A stretch of 64,000 nt of DNA from Carnegiea gigantea (Eukaryota > Streptophyta > Magnoliopsida > Caryophyllales > Cactaceae): NCBI GenBank assembly GCA_029747015.1, contig JAKOGI010001550.1:153777-217776 (forward strand), read 5' to 3'. Positions 37,048 through 47,880 of the stretch are shown here, in pieces. The position numbers were made by a program, and so were the translations under genes. Each line of letters begins with the position of its first letter. Positions within the stretch are counted from its first letter, which is position 1. Under the pieces are notes generated by a model. The model did not search any database. It saw only the letters and a program-made list of their open reading frames with translations, and was not told the DNA's origin.

Positions 37048-37561
37048 GCACATGAAGAGGTACAAGAAATTATGAATGAAGTCCATGGGGGTAAATTTAG
37101 GCCGCATATGAACGGCCAGATGTTAGTAAAAAAAGGTTAGAGATTGTAGTGTTACTGGTCTATAATGGAAGCTAACTGTTATGCATACGTCAGAAGATGT
37201 CATTAGTGTCAAATATATGCAAATTTAAAGCACTAGCCACCCTTATTTCTACACACTTGCATAACCATGGCCCTTTTCGGCATAGGGAATTCACATAATT
37301 GGAGGGATGACACCAAAGGGAACTGATGTTCATGAATATGTGCTTGTAGCGATTGATTGCTTCACAAAATGGGTAGAAGCAACCTCCTATGCTAAAAAGG
37401 ACTCAAACCATATGATCAAATTCATCAACAATCGCATCACATGGAGGTATGGTGTACCGCATGAATCGATAAGTGATCAAGGCAATCACTGTAGAAAAGA
37501 AGTGGAAAAGATACTTGAAAAATATATAATCCAACATTATAAGCCATCCCCTTATCAAACT
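37048..37561 (+). pseudogene. Ty3/gypsy integrase, N-terminal zinc-binding and core part
   Basis: AHEEVQEIMNEVHGGKFRPH (from 37048) followed by MNGQML and YVRRCH, stop, CQIYAN is the HHCC zinc-binding module. The core follows from about 37307: YVLVAIDCFTKWVEATSYAK contains the first catalytic Asp, and GVPHESISDQGNHCRKE the second. The gene reads to PYQT at 37561 and resumes at 39670 with NVAIKAANKN, so integrase is split by 2.1 kb of inserted DNA. Sequence flavour (HMNGQML, FTKWVEA) is that of plant Tat-type gypsy elements. Confidence 0.87.
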
Positions 37562-37686
37562 ATTCAACCTAAAATTATGATATCTTATGCCCTTTTATTA
37601 TCTAATATTTACTTGAAATAAATTATTAAACTAGGATTTTAATATATTTTTGTTTATTTTGTAGGAATTTGGAAAATTCGAAGAAT

Positions 37687-37703
37687 GAACCAATTAAATG
37701 AAG
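37687..37703 (+). repeat. LINE target-site duplication, left copy
   Basis: GAACCAATTAAATGAAG; matches the right copy at 38337-38353 (GAACAAATTAAATGAAG) with one mismatch. Confidence 0.85.
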
Positions 37704-38336
37704 CGATGTGAGAGGATTAACATCCCCGCAGATAGAAGAGGGAGGGGACGACTAAAGAAGAGCTTGGACAATGTAATTAGAGAGGATCTGAAAGTTGTAG
37801 GATTGACGGAGGATTTAGCTCAGGATAGGAGACTATGGCGGGATAAGATTAGGACCCTAGATCGCAGAGAGTTGGCTGCCTAATTGCATTTTATTTTATT
37901 TTATTTTGCATAGTAGGGTAGGTTTCGTATGTCGTGTTTGTTTGCAGGTACTGCACACATCTTGGAAGAGACATTGTTTGCCTACCACTGTTTGTTAAGG
38001 TTTGGTACTTTCCTCTGCTTTATTGTACATAGGATGTATGTTTACTTACATGGTCATGGTCATCTGACGTATTAGTATTTTCTAGTACACTCCCTGTTGA
38101 TAAAATGTTTTCTTAGTGGGCCACCTGATTGTTAAGTTTTCTTAGTTTTTTCCTTTTAATATTTTCACAAAACCTTTCTTTGATAAAATGTTTTCACAAA
38201 CTCTTATTTTTGTGGGTCTCTTGGATTCAGCCTCTCTACGGGCAGAGATGTCGTTAGAGGTAAGACTGCCTACATCTGAATCTTCCCAGATCTCGCGTAG
38301 GCAGGACCCACAATTGGAGGTAGTGTTGTTGTTGTT
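37704..38336 (+). mobile_element. 5'-truncated LINE (RTE-like 3' end) with 17-bp target duplication
   Basis: The 633-bp insert carries the last codons of a LINE ORF2: RRGRGRLKKSLDNVIREDLK (from about 37735) and LTEDLAQDRRLWRDKIR, a well-known C-terminal tail of plant LINE reverse transcriptase proteins, ending with TAA at about 37881. The 3' UTR has the block CGGGCAGAGATGTCG, GAGGTAAGACTGCCTACATC and CTTCCCAGAT, typical of plant RTE-type LINE tails, and ends in a short (TTG)n run. The near-perfect 17-bp flanking repeats and 5' truncation are the signature of target-primed reverse transcription. The ORF2 tail is open but lacks all catalytic domains. Confidence 0.88.
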
Positions 38337-38353
38337 GAACAAATTAAATGAAG
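38337..38353 (+). repeat. LINE target-site duplication, right copy
   Basis: GAACAAATTAAATGAAG directly after the TTG tail; pairs with 37687-37703. Confidence 0.85.
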
Positions 38354-39669
38354 AAAAAAAAGATAAAAAGAAAGAGAAGTAGGCTAAGGGCCTCAAGCAG
38401 CCCAGACAGCTGCATCTGTAGCCCAAGAGGGCTAAGGGCCATTCGCTCCCTTTAGCCTAGCCGAGAAGAGCCCCTGATATGCCTTGCGCATGACACAGCT
38501 CTCCTTCCTTAGCCAGCACTGGATCTAATCTTTCCACGGCCCACATCATCCCTATGCCCAGCCTCACCACCTCCCTCTCATTTGCTGCACATGTGGATCT
38601 CACATGATTTCTCCATCCCCTTCCCTACCCAAATCGTAGGCCAGACTTCGCCCAGTAGCGTGACGCAGCACGTTATCCATTTCCCCTCCATCATCTAGAA
38701 GCACATGTCCTACACATTACAAAATTCCCATCCCGCCTGCTTCCTTCTTTTTCTTTCCTCGCCAACACAGAAAACCAGAGCTCCCCTTCTTTTCGTATTC
38801 TCTCGTTTTTTACCTCCAGTAACACCAGTTTCCCCTCTTCCCTCTCTCTGTATTCATCCTTCAATCCTCCTCTTCACTCTCATAATTAGTTTCAGCAATT
38901 TACCCATCACCACCCTCCAATCATTGTCTTCATCAACTCGACAATTTCAACAGTAACAGAGGGGTTTTATTGGTGATTAATTGGAATAATCAATGGGCTT
39001 GGCACGTTTTGCAAGCTATAATTGGCTCAAGCTTGAAGAGTACAAGGGTAAAGAGTAGCAATTCTTCAAATCTTTGAGTTTTAGATTTAGCAAATGGATT
39101 CCCAAAAGTTGTAATTCTTTTCATTTCTTTTTTTTTTTAATTCCACTAGGAGCAAGAACCTCGAAGTGTTGGTGTTGGTAGTGATTGATTCAAATATAGT
39201 TTGTGTTGTTTCATTCTTCCTTCATACTATTTCTCAATGTTTACTCTGTTAAAGTTTTGCACTGTTGATTCGAATTTGAGATCTAAGTTTGTGCCTAGAC
39301 ATTGACTCAATTTTGTTTTATGGTGCACTCTCTAACTTCAATTGTTGTTGCTTGAAGCTTTGGATTAATTTATGAAAAGTTCAACATTTTGGGCTTGTGA
39401 TTTGGATGGTTCAGCTTCAAAAATTCAGTCTGTATATAAAGGGGGATTGAGTGAACCTACTTTTAGATTTCCGGTTGGAAAACAAAACATAACGAGTCTA
39501 TTATTTAGTAGTTTCATTTAATACTTGCAAATTTTAGTATGTTAACTGTTAGTTCGTGATGTAATTTTGTAATCAAGCCCGGAGGACAACATCATAAGTG
39601 CTGTAGTGATAAATGGTATGCTTGCAGTTAAACTCAATAAAAAAAAAATCACAACACAAACACAAAATG

Positions 39670-40236
39670 AATGTTGCAATTAAGGCTGCTAATAAGAATG
39701 TGAAAATGATAATTGACAAAATGGCTAAAAATTAGAAGGATTGGTCTGACAAATTACCCTTTTCCATATGTGGATTTAGAACACCAATCCTCGCATCCAC
39801 AGGAGCTACATCATACTCCCTAGTATATAAAATAGAAGTAGTAGTCATAATAGAAATAGCAATACCTTCAGTCAGAGTCCTAGTGCAAAGCCAAATCCCT
39901 ATGTCGGAGTGGGAAAAAGCTCGATCATGTTAGACAAAAGGGGGTGGAGGGCTTTACCTAATTCTCCAACTATATCAAGCTCAGATTTCAAGAGCTTTTA
40001 ACAAGAAAGCACAGCCCTACGATCTAGAAGAAGGAGAAATGGTTTCAAAGGAAATAAGGGCTCCTATGTAGGATACAAGGAGAAAATTTAAGACAAATTA
40101 CCAAGGCTATTTCATCATAAAAACCGTTCTATCGGGTGGATTGGTAAAATGTATTGATATAATTAGGGAGAAATATACTCGGTACATAAATCTTGGTCAG
40201 TTGAAGAAGTGCTATGCATACAAAGTTCACTCTTAA
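39670..40236 (+). pseudogene. Ty3/gypsy integrase, C-terminal part of the split gene
   Basis: NVAIKAANKNVKMIIDKM opens the segment; the family has Glu in this catalytic VEAANK motif, here Lys, so the third catalytic residue is lost. Then TPILASTGATSYSLVYKIEV and IEIAIPSVRVL, and after frameshifts ALTRKHSP-like text, KEIRAP, NYQG, and IKTVLSGGLVKCI, with a final LGQLKKCYAYK before a stop at about 40236. The GATPYSLVYG-type motif and the LSGG module are typical of gypsy integrase C-termini. Several shifts and stops. Confidence 0.85.
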
Positions 40237-40341
40237 CTAAAGCCCATAATAGGATTCAACGAAGAAAGAAAAGAACCAAAAAAATGTGTGCATTCCCTAT
40301 AATTGACCTATAACAATTTCATAAGACCTAGGCTAGGACTA

Positions 40342-40390
40342 AATAATAATAATAATAACAACAACAACAACAACAACAATAATAATAATC

Positions 40391-40455
<65 letters not shown>
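40342..40455. repeat. Compound (AAT)n/(AAC)n microsatellite
   Basis: About 114 bp of AAT triplets with an internal (AAC)n block at 40357-40378 and one interruption (CGT) near 40390. Confidence 0.95.
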
Positions 40456-40457
<2 letters not shown>

Positions 40458-41166
40458 ACTATAAAGGCCTGATTTCGCAATGCAGATATATAAGAAGCCC
40501 TAACAGTCGGCCCTAATCACTATTGTTAATTGCTTGCCATCCTTGAGCAGCAATATATTAAAAAAACAAAAGGAGCTACTAAGTAAACTATTGAAGTCCA
40601 AAGGAGCAACCCATTTTGTTGCCCGAGAAGGCTGGCTCGACTCCCTTGAGCAAATTGGTCTAGGTCTTCGGTGATCTCAGGCCAGGCACCCTCAAGGTGA
40701 ACTAGGCTAGGCTCTTTACTCTATCAATGGGAACTGGGCCAGATCATAGAATTTAGAAGTTCAAATAATTTGTGGAGTTTCACTAATGATAATAAGAGCA
40801 AAATTATAATATTGTGATTTCCCTTAAAGATTCTGAAAATGATACAATTTAAAACAAAAGTTTTAATAGCATACAACTTTGAAAAAGCAATAAAATCTTA
40901 TTCTAAAACAAGTGGCAAAGGTAAATTCCTAATCATTCTTCAACTCCTTGTCTTCTTGAGTTAGGGTGCTATCTTCAAAGGGATAAGATCCTTAGCTCTC
41001 TTTCTTCCTGTTTGAGACGAGGCCCACTCGGCCGCTTTTGTCCTCTTAGTCTTTAGTGGGTTGGCACCGCTCTCTTTGGCACATAAAACTTTCCTTGCAT
41101 CAATTTTACATTCATTCATCCACTCCAGATAGTGTTCTGAGACATATATAGAATGTGTGATAAATG
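40456..41166 (-). mobile_element. Inverted 3' fragment of the plant-mobile-domain-like element
   Basis: On the minus strand 41165-40961 reads FITHSIYVSEHYLEWMNECK then RKRAKDLIPLKIAP and a stop, paralleling 36440-36683 (FSANISEFYIEL and KKRIKDLTPRRDSRA). The following minus-strand non-coding part (40950-40640) matches 36690-36950 in layout, including the AGCCTGG-type motifs. It joins copy B, which runs in the opposite direction, at about 41166. Confidence 0.5.
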
Positions 41167-41288
41167 GCATCTTTTCACCTTTCCCTTTTGTTTGCTTGCA
41201 TTTAGCTCCTCGCAAAGAGAATATGCCCATGTGATTGGTGTGAGAATTCGGCCTGGTTCCCCTCTACCCTCTTCCTGCTTGGTTTGGC

Positions 41289-41296
41289 TATAAATA
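41289..41296 (+). promoter_or_regulatory. TATA box of element copy B
   Basis: TATAAATA in GGCTATAAATAGCATGCTTA, equivalent to 32436-32443. Confidence 0.6.
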
Positions 41297-41639
41297 GCAT
41301 GCTTATGGAGTCTTCACTTCATCCCTTAACCATGCTACTCCTACTTTTATTGCTTTTACTTGCTTTCCTCTCATTGTTTTCATCAACAAGTGGTCTTAAA
41401 TATGAGCTTGAGAAGATTTCGTCCTCCTCGTTGATCGCAAAAAGAAAGGCTACCATAAGATTTTTTTAGCGAGTGGGAATAGAGACCTATTGAAGCTTGG
41501 GATGGTGTTGATCTTCTAGTTGAGATCGAATGTCATGCCTCAAGTAAAGCTGCTACCTAAAAGGTGAATGTTCTTCTTTTATGTTCTCTTCTTTCTTTTG
41601 TTCAATATGTCTAATTTTCTTCCTATTTTCAGGATGACA

Positions 41640-42900
41640 TAATCGAGGGTAGAGGAGCCCAAAAGAAGTTTGTAACAGACCTTAGATATAGGGACATCCA
41701 AGTCCGACCCGTTCAAGAGAATGAGGGCTTTGGATCCTTTTATTCAGGTTTAAAAGGAATACCCCAACTAACAGACCTCTGCGTCACTCACAGGATAGCT
41801 AATAGATTTTGGGATACCACCAACACCCTCCATTTACCTTTTAGGGAGATGACCATCACCCATTTTAATTTTGCTATGTTAGCGGGCTTTGGATTTTCTG
41901 GTGCCTATTAGTGTACAGGAGGACATTCGTTTCACCGAGCTCGGATTTTTAAGCTCTTTGGTCTTGTCATAGAGAACATACCTGGTAGGGTTGCTTTCCT
42001 TAGACTGCTCCTTTTATGGTAATACTTGATGATACTAGTTGGGATGCACATACACCTGACCAACAGTCTTATATTATTTTAAACCTCCTCCTCTGCACCA
42101 CCATTTTTGCTGAATTTGATAACCAATGTCACTTTCATTACCTAGTTAACCTTGTTCATCTAGACGAAATGATGCACTTAACTTAGGGAATGGCTACATA
42201 TGCTACTTAGATTCATGGAATCCGAAGTGTAGTTCCAAAGACTAACATAACCCAGGGAGAAAAGAGTTCAAGTTTCGCTTGGCAATTTATGGATGGTAAT
42301 TAAGGTAATAACCACAACTACTTTACTGCTCTTTTATTTTGAAACTTTCATCATTGTGTCACAATTTTCACAGCTTTGGCTTGATGAGTATTTTCCAGAG
42401 CTGTCACCTAGATCACGCGAACCTACCTATCCTCCCACAATGCTTTCTCATAAAAAAGGCAACCAAATTTAATGGAAGTTTCAGTTGGAAGTTTACAGCG
42501 CTTTTGGGAGGCCATGAATGATTTAACAACGGTTTGATAATGGATTTGTTCATCATTCTTTGCAATTTCTTATGACAGTTATATTTTTGTGGGCTGCCTT
42601 TCACTCGTTGGATACTCACTTGTTCCTTTTGAAGTCAAGGCCGCTCAATATTACACCCAACAGTGAATCGTGATGGAAAGACCTTTTTGCTTCATTTGGT
42701 ATTGGGGTGAAAGAGTGCTACCCTAAAGCATCCACTAGTGGCCTCCTTCTGTTCCAAGGGATCATATGTGCTCGATGTTTTATGCTAGAACTATGTGTTT
42801 AACAAACATGGAGGAGATGAAAGTAAGTCATCATTATGTTGATTTCATGGACCATGAGTGTGATTACAAGGCGTATCTTCACTGAATCATGACCCACTTG
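41640..42900 (+). pseudogene. Plant-mobile-domain-like gene remnant, copy B
   Basis: This copy is better preserved than copy A at the start: a frame from about 41643 reads IEGRGAQKKFVTDLRYRD, then GFGSFYSGLKGIPQLTDLC, NRFWDTTNTLHLPF and REMTITHFNFAMLAGFGFSG before a stop at about 41910. The HLPF-x-EMTIT-x2-(D/N)F motif and the following aliphatic GFGFSG turn are the signature region of the plant mobile domain or related transposon proteins. The rest is frameshifted; PRSREPTYPPTMLS-like text near 42405-42450 parallels copy A. It probably sat in the gag position of an LTR element or was a passenger gene; not functional. Confidence 0.55.
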
Positions 42901-43203
42901 GTAGTCCAATACACCATGCTTTCTTATTCTATTTGACATTTAAGTGATGCCATTTTTATCTCTCTTTCCTCTTGTAGGGAACACGTGTTGATGTCGTCAT
43001 ACCCACCTTAAACATCAATGTGGTGCTAGAGGGAGAACCTGAGTAATTTATATAGATTTCGCTGGTACCGAAATCTGAGTGCCCCGAACTTCCATTTCCT
43101 TCTGCATTTATAGGGGTGGGAATCTTTCTTTCACTTCTTTGCTTAAAACAAATTCCTTGTACTCACTTGTTGGCTTTCCTCTTTCAATACAATCAGGAGC
43201 AAT

Positions 43204-45011
43204 TGATGTGGATATTATGTTTTGTTTTAAAATCCCTTTTTACTTACAAGTGCACAAGGTTAATTATAGCCTAGTAAGTATCGGGTGTCAATTCCGCGGG
43301 GAACAATAGTAATTTTAAATTTTAACTTTTTCAATTATAAAGAAAAGAAAATGTGTCGAGTAGAGAGAAATCAAATTAAAGAATGATTTACTACTTCGAA
43401 TTTCACCATCGATGCAATTATTGAATTACTAATTCAAATGGGAGTTTAATTTGTCTCTTTATTCAACCTAAACTACAAGTATTAGACCATAAATTAAAAG
43501 ATGCTTATAATTGTAAAATGAAATTACTTATTTAGTGATTTAGCATGAATCATTTTTTTAGGCAAAACAAATCTAGCTTCTAATATAAATTATTCAATTT
43601 TAACAATTACAATTTTAAGCCCAATTGCATAACATCATATTAGCCTACAAGGTCTAATATTCATTCGAGATAGCAAATTAAACTATTGTAATCAACATGA
43701 ATAAACAATAGTACTAAGATGCATATGTAGGTTAGGATCAAGTATAAACTCAAAATTATACAATTAAAGAGACAAAAATACCCCCAAAAGAAATTAGCTG
43801 AACAATATTATTATCAAGGATCCATCCTAATCCTAAAAGAGTATTTAGCCGACCATAGTTAGTGAAAATACTATTGAAGTTAGTCTAGCCATACCTCAAT
43901 GTTGGTATATTTTACTTGCTATATCCAAACTTGGATACTCAATTAAACAAAACTATAAATTAAGTGTAAACTCTCAAATTTGACTCACAAATGAGGTGAG
44001 AAGAGAAGAGAAAAATAGCTAGCAAAGCTTATTTTCCTTCTAAATGCCTCAACACAAATGATCGTGTCTTACAAAAGACTCCTTCTAAATATTTAAAGAT
44101 GAAAGATGAGAGAATAGGAGAATGCTTAGATGCTTGGATAAGTGAATGGATGAGTGAATAGATGAGTGAATGGATATTTTTATCTTCAACCCTTGAACCC
44201 TTTCTATAGTGAAAATCAAGCCCCTTTTGGTGCCCAAAAATTAATTGAAAATTAATTTCAATTAATTCTTGATTGTTATGTTGCATGAGAAAAGGCTAGT
44301 CTTAAGCTAAAAATTAATTAAGATTAATTAGCTTTGACTAGGTCAACAATTGGCTCATGTAGGGAATTAAACACTTGAAAACCAAAATAAAGCTGCTGGG
44401 AGAGCTGAATTGGGCAACTAAGCAACAAGCTCACACAAAGGGAGGAAGAGGAGAGAGTGAGATAAGAAGGAGAGAAAGGTTGAGATTGCTAATGGGCCAC
44501 AGCAAACAAGATGGGCCTCAGGTCATAAGAGAAGAAGGGAGGAGGAAAAGAGAAAAGTGTTGCGTAAGTGGCTGAAGCGGTTGGCTCATACTAGGTCAGG
44601 GGCTATAATGCACTAAGCAACAGGCCCAATCATTGCTGGGTAAGGGGGAGCTAGGGAGGAAGCACGACTGGACCACAGAATAGGCCTAGGCGGAAGGATG
44701 AAAGGAGTTGTGGAGCTAACTATTGGGTGTCCAAGGATTGGGCCTTGCGAACAGGCCCATAGAGCGCTAGACTAGTTTTTTTTTTTTTTTTGGGCTGTTT
44801 TGTTGGGTTGATCTGCGCTGGTGCCCATGGTCCACAAATCGCGCTTCAATTGATCCTGATCAAATCACTAGATCTTATTCCTAAATTCGAATATCTTTTT
44901 CATATTTAAAAATCATATAAAATATGCATTATCTACCCATAAAAATATATTTCAAAGACTTTAAAGTAGGTAAAATGAAGGGCAAAATTACACATAAAAT
45001 ATGAATTATCA
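43204..45011 (-). repeat. Probable 3' LTR of a minus-strand Athila-type element
   Basis: On the minus strand this 1.8-kb block starts TGATAATTCATATTTTATG directly after a purine-rich tract (45012-45024) downstream of an Athila-type integrase, as expected for a 3' LTR. Its other end, TGATGTGGATA on the plus strand at 43204, gives a CA end on the minus strand and coincides with the point where element copy B is cut. The last 80 bp (about 43208-43310) have the GTGCACTTGTAAG and TTCCGCGGGGAAC features of gypsy LTR/leader junctions. No 5' LTR partner was found. Confidence 0.6.
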
Positions 45012-45024
45012 ACCTCTACCAAAT
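45012..45024 (-). other. Polypurine tract, minus strand
   Basis: On the minus strand ATTTGGTAGAGGT abuts the LTR start TGATAATT. Confidence 0.6.
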
Positions 45025-46049
45025 CTTTGCTAGTCATCGAGCAAAGAACAACAAAAATGCATATATTCATTCAACCCATTAATGAAAACAAAATTTAGGG
45101 AAGAAACTAAAATGAGTACCATGTACGCCCACTCTAAATCACACAGTTCAATTCATTACCTGCCCACATCCCTTCATTAAGAATTTCTAATTTCAACTAA
45201 GTCCATAGGTGAAGATTCAAGTGGGTTAAACACATAATGAAACCATGCAGCAAACCAGAAGCATAAAATTTCACTACACACAATGAAATCATAAAAGCAT
45301 CTTTAAAATTAAGTCCCCAATGCCAAATGAATTTATTAACTTTTTTTCGAATTTTTTGGGATATTTTTTTAAAAGTTACTTAATTCCATGCACTCTCTTG
45401 AGTGGATAAAAATATGAGAAAAGTTAACACTCAGAGGAACACTTAGTATATATTTAGACAATTAAGGATATGAGTAGAGATAGAAACTAAACATTGGTAT
45501 TGGGATCAGAACTTAACTAATTCAATTTATTTTATTTATTGATTGAAAGTCAAGGGGGCAGTCAAAACTTTTTAAATACTCATAATAACATTGAAAATAG
45601 GGTTACATCTCAAACTCAAAAACGGCTACATAGTGGCATTAGCACAGCAAAAATTTTATCCTTCAACCTGACAGCGAGAAATGGAGAAAAGAGAAACACA
45701 AGCTGCTAGTATGAGGAAATCATTTCCATGTAAGCCCAACATCCCACTCCAAAAGTACCTTCATAATCAACACCAACCATAAAGGCCAAAAACCATGTGA
45801 AAAATCACACTTTTAGACACAAACACACCTTGATCAAATATAAAAATAAAAATAAAAGACTCAAACTTTCCTAAAAAGATTGGGTTACTTCCCAACAACC
45901 ACTAAATTTTATGTCTTTAACCAAAGAAGGTCCCATCCACTAATCATAGTAGACAGGGTCTACTAGATTGATGGACTCAATCAAAATAGGCTCAATGTCA
46001 TTAATCACAATAGGTTTCAAATGTTCACCATTGATCATAAGAACTTAAC
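45025..46049 (-). other. 3' untranslated spacer of the Athila-type element
   Basis: Between the integrase end and the 3' LTR. No coding domain seen; homopolymer-rich stretches near 45340-45380 and 45840-45870. Confidence 0.5.
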
Positions 46050-47790
46050 AATCATGGGGATCCAAAATTTGGACCGCCTGGAGGCAAACACCTTTTGTAC
46101 AACAAAAGAACCATCTCAACTAGATTTCTCAACTTATCAAGAAAATAGCTTGAGCTTAGAGTTAAAAAGCAAAACCTTCTGACTAGGTTCAAAAAATTTA
46201 CGAGAAATCATTTTATCATGAAAAGCATTGGCTTTAGCTTTATAAATTTTAGCATTCTCATATGCTTCACTACAGAATTCATCCAACTCATTCAATTAAA
46301 GCATACAGTTAGAACTTGCTTGTTTCACATCAAAATTAAAAGCTTTAGAGCCTAAAAAGCACAGTGTTCTAATTCAACTGGGAAGTGACAAGCCTTACTA
46401 AACAAAAGCCAGTAAGGAGACATCCCTATAGGAGTGTTATAAGCAGTACAATTAGCCCATAGAGCACCATGTAATCTTAAAGACCCATTTTTCCTATTAG
46501 GTCTAATTGTTTTCTCAAGCATAGATTTGATCTCACGATTGGACACCTCAACTTGACCACTAGTCTAAGGGTGATAGGGGGTAGCTACTTTATGAGCTAT
46601 ATAATACTTCCTAAGCAAAGCCTTAAAAGATCGGTGACAAAAGTGACTATCATCATCAATAATCAAAGCTCTAAGGGTACCATACCAACAAAAAATGCAT
46701 TCTTTCACTGACTTAACCACCACCTTGTGGTAATTTGTCCGAGTAGTCTGAGCTTCCACCCACTTTGACACATAATCAACAGCAACCAATATGTAACAAA
46801 ACAAAAGATGGGGGAAGGGGACCCATGAAATCAATATCCCACACATCAAATATCTCAACAATCATAATAGGGGAAAGAGGCACCATACCACGATGGAGGA
46901 GGGCACCCTATACGTCTATATTGCTCACAAGCAAGCAGGAAATGGTGAGCATCACGAAATAGAGCGGGCCAAAAAACCTAATTTGTAGGACTTTTGCAGC
47001 TATTGTATGACCTCCAAAGTGACCACTACAAGCATAAAAGTGACAAAAGGTCAAAATACTATGAATTTAACTCTCAGGACACATCTACGCACTACTTAGT
47101 TTGGACAACATTTTGAAAAGAGAAGGGTCTTCACAATAATAATGTCTTACGTGTGAGAAGAACCGATATTTTTCTTGTTTGGACCAGTGAGGATGAATCT
47201 TCCCAGTGGCAAGGTAGTTTGTAATGTGAGCAAACTAAGGGATAGGAGCATGTGACATAGCAAACCGTTGCTCATTAAGAAAGTGGTTAGAGAATACAAC
47301 TAAGTCATCAGTATACTCAATAAAGATCCTAGATAAAGGGTCTGTAACTAAATTTTCAGACCTTTCCTATCTTTTATTTCAATATTGGACTCTTAGAGCA
47401 ATAAAATTCATCTGATATCTCTTGGTTTGGTGTCATTCTTAGCCAATAAGCGTTTTCATATAGCATGATCAGTAAACACAATCACTTTTAAGCGCAGAAG
47501 GTATGGACGGAATTTATCAACTCCAAAATACCACAGCTAGCAGCTCTTTTTTAGTAGTAGAGTAATTCTTTTGAGTATCAATTAGAGTTCTACTAGCATA
47601 TAAATGAATGAGAACTTCTATTAAAATAGCCACAATAGCAAAATCAAATGCATCACACATAATCTCAAATGGTAGAGAAAAATCAGGGGGCTAGACAATA
47701 GGGGCTGACACCAACAAAGATTGCAGCTTTTCGAAAGGTTTAATACAAGACTCATCAAATGAAAAAGGAGCATCTTTAGTATGGGGATTA
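46050..47790 (-). pseudogene. Athila-type Ty3/gypsy RNase H and integrase remnant, minus strand
   Basis: Read on the minus strand from 47780: SFDESCIKPFEKLQSLLVSA, PPDFSLPFEIMCDA and YASRTLIDTQKNYSTTKKEL are the gypsy RNase H start with the MCDA Asp. Next come VIVFTDHA, then the zinc-binding region (about 47030-46900), VAVDYVSKWVEA (about 46790-46750) and the integrase core. STPYHP and [18 protein letters not shown] (about 46565-46490), then [20 protein letters not shown] (46435-46365) and [20 protein letters not shown] (about 46300-46240) are typical Athila-lineage integrase text. RT, protease and gag are missing. Multiple stops and frameshifts. Confidence 0.88.
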
Positions 47791-47815
47791 ATAAACAAAG
47801 CAAGAAGCATGAAAT

Positions 47816-47816
<1 letters not shown>

Positions 47817-47879
<63 letters not shown>

Positions 47880-47880
47880 A
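47817..47880. repeat. (AG)n microsatellite
   Basis: About 60 bp of perfect GA/AG repeat at the junction between the RNase H remnant and the LTR-like fragment. The Ser/Leu-rich minus-strand ORF over it is an artefact of the repeat. Confidence 0.97.

Larger units (their letters stand above)
37562..39669. mobile_element. Unidentified 2.1-kb insertion inside the integrase gene
   Basis: Boundaries are set by the integrase reading frame: PYQT ends at 37561 and NVAIKAANK starts at 39670, giving a continuous family motif when joined. The insert has neither clear TG...CA ends nor terminal inverted repeats. It contains a LINE end (37704-38336), then a segment rich in AGCCCAG/CTAAGGGCC-type text (38390-38560), a long pyrimidine-rich, 5'-leader-like stretch (38700-38950), and an A-rich end with AATAAAAAAAAAA at 39637-39648. 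It could be a solo LTR with worn ends or a retroposed transcript. I cannot decide. Confidence 0.6.
41167..43200 (+). mobile_element. Transposon-like repeat, copy B (plant-mobile-domain-like gene)
   Basis: Partner of 32319-34300, in the same orientation. It begins GGCATCTTTTCACC, carries the TATA box, leader and gene remnant, and is cut off at about 43200 (AATCAGGAGC) by a minus-strand LTR. In copy A the matching sequence continues. Confidence 0.65.

Noticed and set aside
38705..38956. 83-codon ORF with a signal-peptide-like start
   Set aside because: It lies in a pyrimidine-rich stretch; Leu/Ser/Pro content follows from composition and no downstream coding continues it.
37556..39661. CAAAC repeats as target duplication of the 2.1-kb insert
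   Set aside because: The integrase frame places the breakpoints at 37561 and 39670, so the right CAAAC falls inside the insert.
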